This document shows positions 8,927-15,849 of a stretch of DNA of 17,245 nucleotides, piece by piece (the stretch's first letter is position 1; each line of letters begins with the position of its first letter). The stretch comes from Hyphomicrobiales bacterium. GTDB lineage: Bacteria > Pseudomonadota > Alphaproteobacteria > Rhizobiales > Aestuariivirgaceae. A program made the translations under genes and the position numbers. The notes beneath the pieces were generated by a model. The model saw only the letters and a program-made list of their open reading frames with translations. It was not told where the DNA came from and searched no databases. The stretch lies in the NCBI GenBank assembly GCA_026996935.1, contig JALWJW010000175.1, positions 1 to 17,245 of the forward strand, read 5' to 3'.

Positions 8927-9817
8927 TTAGCCCCAAAACTTTTTAGCAGCGATTGCCAGTTTTTCAACTTTACCGACAAGGCGTTTGTTGAATTTTGGAT
9001 CAGCAATCTGATCGTCTGACAAAGCAATCATACGGATGAGATTGGCGTGATAAATATCGGCCATAATATAAGATGCGCGCATTTTTTTAGAATCGCATTT
9101 TGCTAAAGCGGCATAGGTTTTATCGTACTCAGCTTCAGCTTCCTGCGCCATTTGTCGCCATAGGGCAACAAAACCTTTTTGGCCCATGACATTTTGTAAA
9201 TCACTATAATCAATGCCATGTGCCTCTAAATATTCTTTGGGTAAATACAGACGACCATCATCGACATCTTCAGCGATATCACGTAAAATATTGGTCAGTT
9301 GCAAAGCGCGGCCCTGATGATAGGCAACGATTTGGCCTTTCTCACCCGGTTCGCCAAAAATGGCAACGCACAAACGTCCAACAGCAGCAGCAACACGGTC
9401 GCAATATAGATCGAGCACCTCACGCGATGGGGCAATGATCGGACCATCAGCATCCATTTGCATACCATCAATGACGGCCAGAAAATCATCCTGTTGCAGG
9501 TTGAAGTCTTCAACCGGTTGCTTGAGAGCTTGAACAATGGTGTATTTGTTTTGACCAAAACCGTATAGCGCGTTAATCTCATCGCGCCAACTGGCCAAGG
9601 CCTTGCGTTTGACTTCAAGCGGGATATTGCCATCTGCCACATCATCGACGGCGCGGCAAAAAGCGTAAACGGCAAAAATGGCTTCGCGTTTGGGTTTTTG
9701 CAAAATGCGCATGGCCCAGTAAAAAGACGATGAGGCCTTTTTTACTTTTTTGGCAATGGCATCACGATCAATGGCTGGACCATTGTGTGTTCCGCAACTA
9801 TTGCAAGATGAACCCAT
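8927..9817 (-). CDS. hpnD: Presqualene diphosphate synthase HpnD
   Basis: HpnD condenses two farnesyl diphosphates to presqualene diphosphate. The protein (296 residues) belongs to the trans-isoprenyl diphosphate synthase, head-to-head class. The first Asp-rich motif DDVAD is at 58-62, YCDRVAAAVG at 138-147, and the second Asp-rich motif NILRDIAED at 176-184, followed by RLYLP. HpnD rather than HpnC is preferred because both Asp motifs are complete and YCDRVA is typical of this branch. The ATG at 9817 is the only usable start, since an in-frame TAG lies four codons upstream and no other start codon occurs before the conserved SSSFYWAM at 29-36. The protein therefore has an extra N-terminal segment with a CNSC pair (C5, C8). 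The gene is 48 nt after dxs and 3 nt before hpnE. Confidence 0.95.
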   Translation of the reverse strand: MGSSCNSCGTHNGPAIDRDAIAKKVKKASSSFYWAMRILQKPKREAIFAVYAFCRAVDDVADGNIPLEVKRKALASWRDEINALYGFGQNKYTIVQALKQPVEDFNLQQDDFLAVIDGMQMDADGPIIAPSREVLDLYCDRVAAAVGRLCVAIFGEPGEKGQIVAYHQGRALQLTNILRDIAEDVDDGRLYLPKEYLEAHGIDYSDLQNVMGQKGFVALWRQMAQEAEAEYDKTYAALAKCDSKKMRASYIMADIYHANLIRMIALSDDQIADPKFNKRLVGKVEKLAIAAKKFWG

Positions 9818-9822
9818 AATAC

Positions 9823-9849
9823 AATCTTTCTAAACGCTCTATACGCTCT
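9823..9849 (-). repeat. Three imperfect 9-bp tandem units between dxs and hpnD
   Basis: Read on the minus strand, the 48-nt gap between dxs and hpnD contains AGAGCGTAT, AGAGCGTTT and AGAAAGATT in direct succession. The first two differ at one position and the third is degenerate. The last unit covers the place where the hpnD ribosome binding site should be. This is a small repeat with no assigned role and could be chance. Confidence 0.4.
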
Positions 9850-9865
9850 TACACACTACCTGCTA

Positions 9866-11791
9866 TTAAACCGTGGCTTTTGAAACAGAAATCGCCGTGG
9901 TTTTTCCGTTCATTGCGGCTAGTGCTTCAGCAACGATATGTTCTGTCTGTAGCCCGGCAATTGCATATTGCTCACTTGGGGCTCCGTGAGTGACGAACTG
10001 ATCGGGCAGGAACATCGGGCGCACTTTCAGGCCTTTATCAAGCAAAGCGTTAGCGGCCAGATGATGCAGGACCTGCGTACTAAATCCACCGATTGATCCT
10101 TCTTCAATAGTAATCAACACCTCATGGTTTTTCGCCAGATCTGCCAACAATTGCGTATCGAGCGGCTTGGCAAAACGGGCATCGGCCACCGTGGTTGAAA
10201 TGTTCAAGCCTTCTAATTCTTCTGCCGCTTTTAAGCATTCCTGCATGCGCGCACCAAATGACAAAAGGGCAACTTCTGTGCCTTCTTTGACGATGCGGCC
10301 TTTGCCGATTTCAAGCGGAATACCTTCTTGAGGCATCTTCACACCAACACCAGAACCGCGCGGATATCTAAAGGCACTGGGGCCATCATCAATCGCAGCA
10401 GAGGTTGCCACCATGTGAACCAACTCGGCTTCATCTGAAGCGGCCATAACGATCATGTTGGGCAGGCAGGCCAGATAGGCAATATCAAAACTACCGGCAT
10501 GTGTTGCCCCGTCTTGTCCAACCAACCCTGCCCGATCAATGGCAAAACGGACGGGCAGATTTTGCAACGCCACATCGTGAACAATCTGATCGTAAGCACG
10601 TTGCAGGAAGGTTGAATAAATTGCGGTAAAAGGTTTATAGCCTTCGGTCGCCATACCTGCTGCAAAGGTGACCGCGTGCTGTTCGGCAATGCCAACATCA
10701 AAAGTGCGTTCAGGGAAGTGTTTTTCAAATTTATCAATGCCCGTGCCCGACGGCATGGCGGCAGTGATGGCGATTACCTTTTCATCTTTTTCAGCTTCTT
10801 TAATCAAGGCATCGGCAAAAACACTGGTGTAGCTGGGGGTGTTTGTCGGAACTTTTATAAATTCGCCCGTGTCTTTGTTAAATTTGCCTACTGCATGGTA
10901 TTTTTCAACCGTATCGGTTTTAAACGGGTGGCCTTTGCCTTTTTCGGTCACCACATGAACCAAAATCGGGCCAAGCTGATCGGCATCGCGCACGTTTTGC
11001 AGAATCGGGATCAAGGTATCTAAATCGTGACCATCAACCGGCCCAACATAATAAAACCCAAGTTCTTCAAACAAGGTTCCCCCCAAAACCATACCACGGG
11101 CAAATTCATCAGCCCGGGCAGCGGCGACTTGCAAAGGTTCGGGGAATTTTTTCGTCAATTGTTTGGCAATATCGCGCAAGGACAAGAACGGGCGAGAAGA
11201 CACAATGCGTGACAGGTAATTGGTTAACGCGCCAACACCGGGGGCAATGGACATGCCATTGTCATTGAGAATCACAATCATGCGAGACTTATCAGCCCCC
11301 GCATTGTTGATGGCTTCATAGGCCAAACCGGCCGACATGGCACCGTCACCAATGATGGAAATAACGTGATTGTCTTTGCCCATCAGATCGCGGGCCTTGG
11401 CCATGCCAAACCCTGCTGAAATTGAGGTGGAAGAATGGGCGGTTCCAAACGGATCATATTCACTTTCATCGCGCTTGGTAAAACCGTAAAGCCCGTCTTT
11501 TTGGCGAATTTTACGGATACGATCGCGGCGGCCTGTGAGGATTTTATGCGGATATGCCTGATGACTAACGTCCCAAATAATGCGATCTTTGGGGGCATCA
11601 AATACATAATGCAAACCAACGGTAAGTTCGAGTACACCAAGGCCAGCGCCAAAGTGACCGCCCGTTTCAGAGGCTGCATCAATGATTTCTTCACGCAACT
11701 CATCAGCCAATTGGCGCAATTGAGTAGGTTTTAGCTTTTTCAGGTCTTGAGGGTTGTTGACCTGATCTAAGAGGGGAGTTTTTACTGTCAT
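9866..11791 (-). CDS. dxs: 1-deoxy-D-xylulose-5-phosphate synthase
   Basis: Dxs joins pyruvate and glyceraldehyde 3-phosphate to make DXP, the thiamine-dependent first and flux-controlling step of the MEP pathway that supplies farnesyl diphosphate for hopanoids. I chose the ATG at 11791 (641 residues). The product begins MTVKTPLLDQVN, as alphaproteobacterial Dxs proteins do, and has the usual length. An upstream ATG at 11851 would add 20 residues without resemblance to the family. Numbered from 11791, the thiamine diphosphate motif starts with GDG at 148-150 and continues to ILNDN. The cofactor-activating glutamate is E370 in GIAEQHA. The transketolase C-terminal domain is complete. The gene lies 133 nt after hpnB, the widest gap inside the run apart from this class of break, so an internal promoter is possible. 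It is 48 nt before hpnD. Confidence 0.97.
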   Translation of the reverse strand: MTVKTPLLDQVNNPQDLKKLKPTQLRQLADELREEIIDAASETGGHFGAGLGVLELTVGLHYVFDAPKDRIIWDVSHQAYPHKILTGRRDRIRKIRQKDGLYGFTKRDESEYDPFGTAHSSTSISAGFGMAKARDLMGKDNHVISIIGDGAMSAGLAYEAINNAGADKSRMIVILNDNGMSIAPGVGALTNYLSRIVSSRPFLSLRDIAKQLTKKFPEPLQVAAARADEFARGMVLGGTLFEELGFYYVGPVDGHDLDTLIPILQNVRDADQLGPILVHVVTEKGKGHPFKTDTVEKYHAVGKFNKDTGEFIKVPTNTPSYTSVFADALIKEAEKDEKVIAITAAMPSGTGIDKFEKHFPERTFDVGIAEQHAVTFAAGMATEGYKPFTAIYSTFLQRAYDQIVHDVALQNLPVRFAIDRAGLVGQDGATHAGSFDIAYLACLPNMIVMAASDEAELVHMVATSAAIDDGPSAFRYPRGSGVGVKMPQEGIPLEIGKGRIVKEGTEVALLSFGARMQECLKAAEELEGLNISTTVADARFAKPLDTQLLADLAKNHEVLITIEEGSIGGFSTQVLHHLAANALLDKGLKVRPMFLPDQFVTHGAPSEQYAIAGLQTEHIVAEALAAMNGKTTAISVSKATV

Positions 11792-11924
11792 TTTGTTTTC
11801 GTTTTGAGAATCCAGCCGATTTGCGGCTAATCTAGCACTGAATCGCCTCATTAGCCAACCATTGTTCGTCGCATCTTGTGCGTCATGTTGTTAGTCTTTT
11901 GTGGCAAAGCTGTGGCTAAAACCC

Positions 11925-13049
11925 TCAAGATTTTGCTATTTGGCGATCACGCCATTTGTTTGACCAGCCTAAATGATACGAAAGCGCCGAACTTATGGTC
12001 ATCAGGCCGAATAAAGTGGCTGAAATGGGCAGTGTTAGCGCCCAAATTGGTGATAAACCATAAAACCGAACTGTTGGCCAATATATCACAGCCATAATCA
12101 GCAAAGCTGGCCATGACAGTAGTAAAACCGGCAAAACATGAGAGAAAAACAAGCCTGCCATAGCGCCAAAGAGGAAAAGCGGTGAAAATCTCAATTGTGT
12201 ATAGGCTGAACGCTGCACCATTTGCCAATGGTCGGCCAGGGTGTCGTTACCACGCAATGAAAACGAACGCTCACCGAACCCCAACCAGATTCTGCAGCCA
12301 GATTGTTTGACCAATTTACCCAAGGTGCAGTCATCAATCACAGCCGATTGCAGCGCTTTGATGCCGCCGATATCCTCTAAGGCTTGGCGGCGAATTAAAA
12401 CAGATCCCCCTGCGGCCCCTGCGATTTTGCTGTTTGGATCATTCACGGCGCGGAACGGATAGATTAAGGTGAAATAGAAAATGAAGGCAGGGGTTAAGAG
12501 TTTTTCCCAGAACGTCTGACACCGCAATTTGACCATTTCAGAAACAAGCGCCAATTGGTTATTTTCAGCTTGGGCAACAAGACAGGTTAAGACATTTGGT
12601 TGGTGAAAAATATCGGCATCGGTGAGCCAGTAAAATTCAGGCTTTTGGTTTTCTATGGCTTTAATACCGTTCTCAAGCGCCCACATTTTACCCGCCCAAC
12701 CCTCTGGCAATTGAGGCGTATTGATGAGGGTGAGTTTATCAGATTTCAAACCTTCAACAATTTGAGCGGTGTCATCTGTGCTGGAATCATTGGCGATGAC
12801 AATTGAAAACTGCCCATGGTAATTTTGCCCCAGCAGTCCTTTTACGCTTTGGGCAATTACTTGGGCTTCATTGCGGGCCGGAACAATGATGGCAACTTTT
12901 GGCAGATTTTTAAGCGGTTCGGGGTTAAGCGGTAAACGCTGATCGACTTTCCAAAAGCCACCGCCATTCAAGGGCCAGGCAAAAGCGAGAACCAACCAAC
13001 TCAAGGTCAGTAAAATATCCAGCCAATATGTGCTCAAAAAGGCCCACAT
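11925..13049 (-). CDS. hpnB: Hopene-associated glycosyltransferase HpnB
   Basis: This is a membrane-bound family 2 (GT-A) glycosyltransferase of the HpnB type found in hopanoid clusters. Its acceptor is not certain even in well-studied bacteria; a sugar-bearing hopanoid is the usual suggestion. The protein has 374 residues. An N-terminal membrane helix (about 8-26) precedes the catalytic domain. That domain has IIVPARNE at 54-61, D88 in ANDSSTDD, the nucleotide-sugar/metal motif DAD at 144-146, a DD at 239-240 for the catalytic base region, and QRSAYTQLRF at 279-288 in the place of the QxxRW-type motif. Two or three C-terminal membrane helices follow. The ATG is 3 nt after the hpnC stop, so the pair should be co-translated. 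The next gene, dxs, follows after 133 nt. Confidence 0.92.
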   Translation of the reverse strand: MWAFLSTYWLDILLTLSWLVLAFAWPLNGGGFWKVDQRLPLNPEPLKNLPKVAIIVPARNEAQVIAQSVKGLLGQNYHGQFSIVIANDSSTDDTAQIVEGLKSDKLTLINTPQLPEGWAGKMWALENGIKAIENQKPEFYWLTDADIFHQPNVLTCLVAQAENNQLALVSEMVKLRCQTFWEKLLTPAFIFYFTLIYPFRAVNDPNSKIAGAAGGSVLIRRQALEDIGGIKALQSAVIDDCTLGKLVKQSGCRIWLGFGERSFSLRGNDTLADHWQMVQRSAYTQLRFSPLFLFGAMAGLFFSHVLPVLLLSWPALLIMAVIYWPTVRFYGLSPIWALTLPISATLFGLMTISSALSYHLGWSNKWRDRQIAKS

Positions 13050-13052
13050 GAA

Positions 13053-13916
13053 TTATCGCCACAACCCTGACCATGCGCCACGCACCGTGCAGGCAATTAA
13101 TTGTGGCTTGGTCAATTCCACCCGCTCGGCCACGGGGTCGCGTTTTTCAAGTTCATCAACCAGGCGATATGCAATATTGATAATGACAGCGGTTTCCATT
13201 GCCAGGCGGCGTGAAAAAAACAAATGCGGCAACTCACTGGCTTCATCCAACAAGTTGCGCGTGGCGGCCAGGCACTGATCCATCACGGCGCGCAAACCGC
13301 TGGAGGCTTTATCTTGCGTCACATCTTCAGGTTTCACCCCTGCGGCACTAAGCCAAATGCCAGGCAAGTAAGAGCGATCAAGCTGCTGAAAATCTTTTTT
13401 GCAATCCTGCAAATGATTGATGACCTGCAAGGCATTACAAAGCGCATCAGATTGGCGAAAGTGGGCGCGATCTTCGCCATGTAATTCCAGCAAAAACCGC
13501 CCAACAGGACTGGCAGAATTCATGCAATAGCCAATGAGTTCGGCCCATGTACGATAGCGATTTTTTTCACAATCTTGAATAAAAGCGACGATTAAATCTC
13601 GACCATGGTCAAGACTGACATCGGTTTCCAGCATGGATTTGCGTAATTTATGCGCTTTGGCCAATGCTGGATTGTCTTGGTTTTCCCCTGTTGCCAGAGC
13701 GGCATCCATTTCGAGCAGGCTGGCAATTTTGGTTTCGTTTGGGGCGTTTTCATCATCGGCTATATCGTCAATAGCGCGGGCAAAATCATAATAAGCGGCC
13801 ACGTGGGGGCGCAGTTCTTTGGCAATAAGGAAAGAGCCAACGGGAAAGTTTTCATCCGCCGCGCCCTTACTTGGTAGGATTGGGCCCGACGGGGTTTCGG
13901 TTGAAGTTGTTGTCAT
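13053..13916 (-). CDS. hpnC: Hydroxysqualene synthase HpnC
   Basis: HpnC converts presqualene diphosphate (from HpnD) to hydroxysqualene, which HpnE then reduces. It is a squalene/phytoene synthase-fold protein of 287 residues. The HpnC-like N-terminus ENFPVGSFL (22-30) precedes the first Asp motif DDIADD at 50-55. YCMNSASPVGR follows at 130-140, and the second motif is NHLQDCKKDF at 167-176, in which the NxxxD spacing differs from HpnD. These points separate it from hpnD in the same cluster. The ATG at 13916 lies 4 nt after the stop of the alpha/beta hydrolase and the stop is 3 nt before hpnB, so it sits in the middle of a coupled trio. Confidence 0.95.
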   Translation of the reverse strand: MTTTSTETPSGPILPSKGAADENFPVGSFLIAKELRPHVAAYYDFARAIDDIADDENAPNETKIASLLEMDAALATGENQDNPALAKAHKLRKSMLETDVSLDHGRDLIVAFIQDCEKNRYRTWAELIGYCMNSASPVGRFLLELHGEDRAHFRQSDALCNALQVINHLQDCKKDFQQLDRSYLPGIWLSAAGVKPEDVTQDKASSGLRAVMDQCLAATRNLLDEASELPHLFFSRRLAMETAVIINIAYRLVDELEKRDPVAERVELTKPQLIACTVRGAWSGLWR

Positions 13917-13920
13917 CTTT

Positions 13921-14751
13921 TTAGGGCCTAGCTAAACCGATCAATGCTTTTACCATATCACTTTTACCGTCCAGCAATTGATCAATCACCGTAAAATGGT
14001 TTTTATTTGGCACTGTGATCGATTTTGTTGGTGTACCGCCACCAAGCCAACAGGCGGCAATGGTCTCACTCTGGCGAATAAATTCTTGCGATTCATCACC
14101 GCCAACCCATGCCTGAAACTTTTTACCAAGCGGTGTGGGCCACAGCAGCGGGCTGGCATTGCGCGCACCAGCATCATCAAGTTGCAGGCTGTCATTGAGT
14201 TTTGTTGGTATTAACGGGCGCAAATCATAAATCCCTGAAATACCCAATCCGGCGGTGACGATATCATCGGGCAAATCATAATCAGCCCAATCTGTTGCCA
14301 GCATTGCAGCGGCCAGATGACCACCAGCGCTATGGCCCGCAATCACCATTTTACGGCCATACTTACGCCAGCTCCATGCGCACAACAAATTCAGATCAAG
14401 AATGATATCTCTAATCGCTGCTTGCGGGCAAAGTTGATATGAGGGCACCAGCACCGGGTATCCGTTTTCGTTCAGTCCTTTGGACATATGAGAAAATGTT
14501 TCACGACCCAATGTGCGCCAATACCCACCATGCACAAAAATAAACATGGGTTGCTTTTTAGACTCGTCGCTTTTTTCCACCGTTCCAAACAAATCAACCT
14601 TCTGGCGTTCATGGACTCCATAAGGCAAATCAAGTTGGCATGGCTTATTGACGCGATAGCTGTTTGCATCAATTTGCCATTGTTCTAAAATTTCAGCAAA
14701 TTGAGGCACCCGTGCGCCATTGTCATATTGTTTATCAAGGTCTAAATACAT
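13921..14751 (-). CDS. Alpha/beta hydrolase (esterase/kynurenine formamidase-like)
   Basis: This is a serine hydrolase of the alpha/beta fold, most like the small esterases related to kynurenine formamidase. The true substrate is unknown. The frame is open back to 14892, inside rarD, but the ATG at 14751 (276 residues) is preferred. It gives MYLDLDKQYDNGARVP, the usual start of this family, and leaves a 31-nt gap after rarD instead of a 110-nt overlap. The oxyanion-hole motif HGGYW is at 74-78, the nucleophile S141 in GHSAGG (139-144), a likely acid in WVGGDES, and the catalytic His H252 in NKNHFTVID. All parts of the triad appear present and no signal peptide is seen, so a cytoplasmic enzyme is expected. 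It is 4 nt upstream of hpnC, which suggests co-translation with the hopanoid genes; a role in lipid or hopanoid ester metabolism would be speculation. Confidence 0.88.
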   Translation of the reverse strand: MYLDLDKQYDNGARVPQFAEILEQWQIDANSYRVNKPCQLDLPYGVHERQKVDLFGTVEKSDESKKQPMFIFVHGGYWRTLGRETFSHMSKGLNENGYPVLVPSYQLCPQAAIRDIILDLNLLCAWSWRKYGRKMVIAGHSAGGHLAAAMLATDWADYDLPDDIVTAGLGISGIYDLRPLIPTKLNDSLQLDDAGARNASPLLWPTPLGKKFQAWVGGDESQEFIRQSETIAACWLGGGTPTKSITVPNKNHFTVIDQLLDGKSDMVKALIGLARP

Positions 14752-14782
14752 GAGAGCCAATGTGACAGACTCGTCATTAAAT

Positions 14783-15724
14783 TTAAAGGGCTTTTGCAAT
14801 ATGTTTTTTGGCTTTTGCTCTTTCGCGTCGATCTGCTGATAAAGCATCATAGGTATAAACCACCAATGCCAGCCAGATAAAACCAAAGCCAACGAGTTTT
14901 AGCACGGTCACGGTTTCATTAAAGACGAAAATAGCAATGAGGAACATCCCTGTTGGGGCGATGTATTGCATAATACCAATGGTTGAGTAACGTAAACGCC
15001 GCGCGCCACTGGCAAACAATATCAACGGCACAGCCGTTACCGGACCACATGCCATAAGCATGAGTGTGTCGAATGTGTTGGTGGCAAAATGGGCCTGACC
15101 TGTTGAGGCAAACCAGATGGCAATGCCGATACTAAAGGGCAACATAAGCGTGGTTTCCACTACAAAGCCTTGCACCGGGCCAACATCAACCGTTTTGCGC
15201 ACATAGCCATAAAGGGCAAAGGTTGTAGGCAGAATGATTGCCACCCACGGAATGGACCCTGTTGCTATGGTTTGCACCACTACGCCAATGGCCGCTAAAA
15301 CCACAGCGGCAAATTGAAAACGGTTTAGCCGTTCATTAAGCAACACCATACCGATAACCACGTTCAGCAGCGGGTTTATATAATAGGCTAAACTGGCTTC
15401 TAATGTCAGGCCAACGGAAATGGCCCAAATGAACAGCACCCAGTTGACGGTAATCAGCGCACCTGATCCCATGAGAGTAAATAAGAGTTTTGGTGTGGTG
15501 AAAGCACGGACAATATCGCCGGTGCGACCAGTGGCAACCACAATCACGAAACCAACAACGACCGACCAGATGGCCCGGTGCACGACGATTTCAATCGGGT
15601 TTATATAACCAATCTGCTTGAAAAATATTGGCGCAATGGCCCACAAGCCAAACGCACCAAAGGCATAATAGACCCCTGAAAGGCTGGTTTTATATTCAAT
15701 TGTTTTTGACGTTGTTTCACCCAT
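14783..15724 (-). CDS. rarD: RarD-type EamA family permease
   Basis: This is an inner-membrane protein of the drug/metabolite transporter (EamA) superfamily with about ten helices, of the RarD type (named for chloramphenicol sensitivity; transport substrate not established). Signature segments are HRAIWS near the end of the first hairpin, NWVLFIWAI, EASLAYYINPL, and GIMQYIAPT in the second half. The basic C-terminus (RRERAKAKKH) is cytoplasmic. The frame opens at a TTG at 15730, but the ATG two codons later at 15724 (313 residues) is the simpler start. A GGAT about 10 nt upstream is a weak ribosome site. The gene follows cimA after 125 nt that hold a tandem repeat, and lies 31 nt before the hydrolase. 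It has no known link to hopanoids. Confidence 0.9.
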   Translation of the reverse strand: MGETTSKTIEYKTSLSGVYYAFGAFGLWAIAPIFFKQIGYINPIEIVVHRAIWSVVVGFVIVVATGRTGDIVRAFTTPKLLFTLMGSGALITVNWVLFIWAISVGLTLEASLAYYINPLLNVVIGMVLLNERLNRFQFAAVVLAAIGVVVQTIATGSIPWVAIILPTTFALYGYVRKTVDVGPVQGFVVETTLMLPFSIGIAIWFASTGQAHFATNTFDTLMLMACGPVTAVPLILFASGARRLRYSTIGIMQYIAPTGMFLIAIFVFNETVTVLKLVGFGFIWLALVVYTYDALSADRRERAKAKKHIAKAL

Positions 15725-15760
15725 AGCCAACTATCCACTACAAAGAGCAAATCACAACCC

Positions 15761-15842
15761 ACATTTTTGCATAGGTGCTATGCATGGCCACATTTTTGCA
15801 TAGGTGCTATGCATGGCCACATTTTTACATAGGTGCTATGCA
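15761..15842. repeat. 29-bp tandem repeat, 2.8 copies, each with a palindrome, before rarD
   Basis: Copies 1 (15761-15789) and 2 (15790-15818) are identical. Copy 3 (15819-15842) matches over 24 bases with one G-to-A change at 15827. Each copy starts ACATTTTTGCATAGG, and copies 1 and 2 end in ATGGCC. Each carries TGCATAGGTGCTATGCA, which has perfect 7-bp arms around GTG in copies 1 and 2. The copy 3 change still allows a G-U pair in minus-strand RNA. The array starts 36 nt upstream of the rarD ATG and ends 7 nt after the cimA stop. It could be a multi-site operator for rarD or an intergenic repeat family. It is not a standard terminator in the direction of transcription, since in minus-strand RNA the stems are followed by A runs, not U runs. 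No other copy was noticed in the window. Confidence 0.93.
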
Positions 15843-15849
15843 CTCAAAC

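Noticed and set aside
11814..11828. Hairpin AGCCG-N5-CGGCT in the dxs leader as an attenuator or riboswitch piece
   Set aside because: Short 5-bp stem, no following U run, no recognisable riboswitch core.
11792..11851. ATG at 11851 as the dxs start
   Set aside because: The 20 added residues do not match Dxs N-termini and make the protein longer than usual; kept as an alternative only.
11829..11858. Minus-strand TTGGCT-N18-TAGATT as a dxs promoter
   Set aside because: Four of six matches in each box, which is common by chance. It would place the transcript start after the ATG at 11851 and so agree with the later dxs start, but it cannot be claimed from sequence alone.
14752..14892. Longer N-terminus for the alpha/beta hydrolase reaching into rarD
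   Set aside because: The extra 47 residues overlap the C-terminal coding part of rarD and do not resemble the hydrolase family, which starts at MYLDLDKQYD.
15761..15842. The 29-bp repeat array as a CRISPR array or as a terminator after cimA
   Set aside because: Copies abut with no unique spacers, so it is not CRISPR; in the transcribed strand the stems are followed by A runs, so not an intrinsic terminator.
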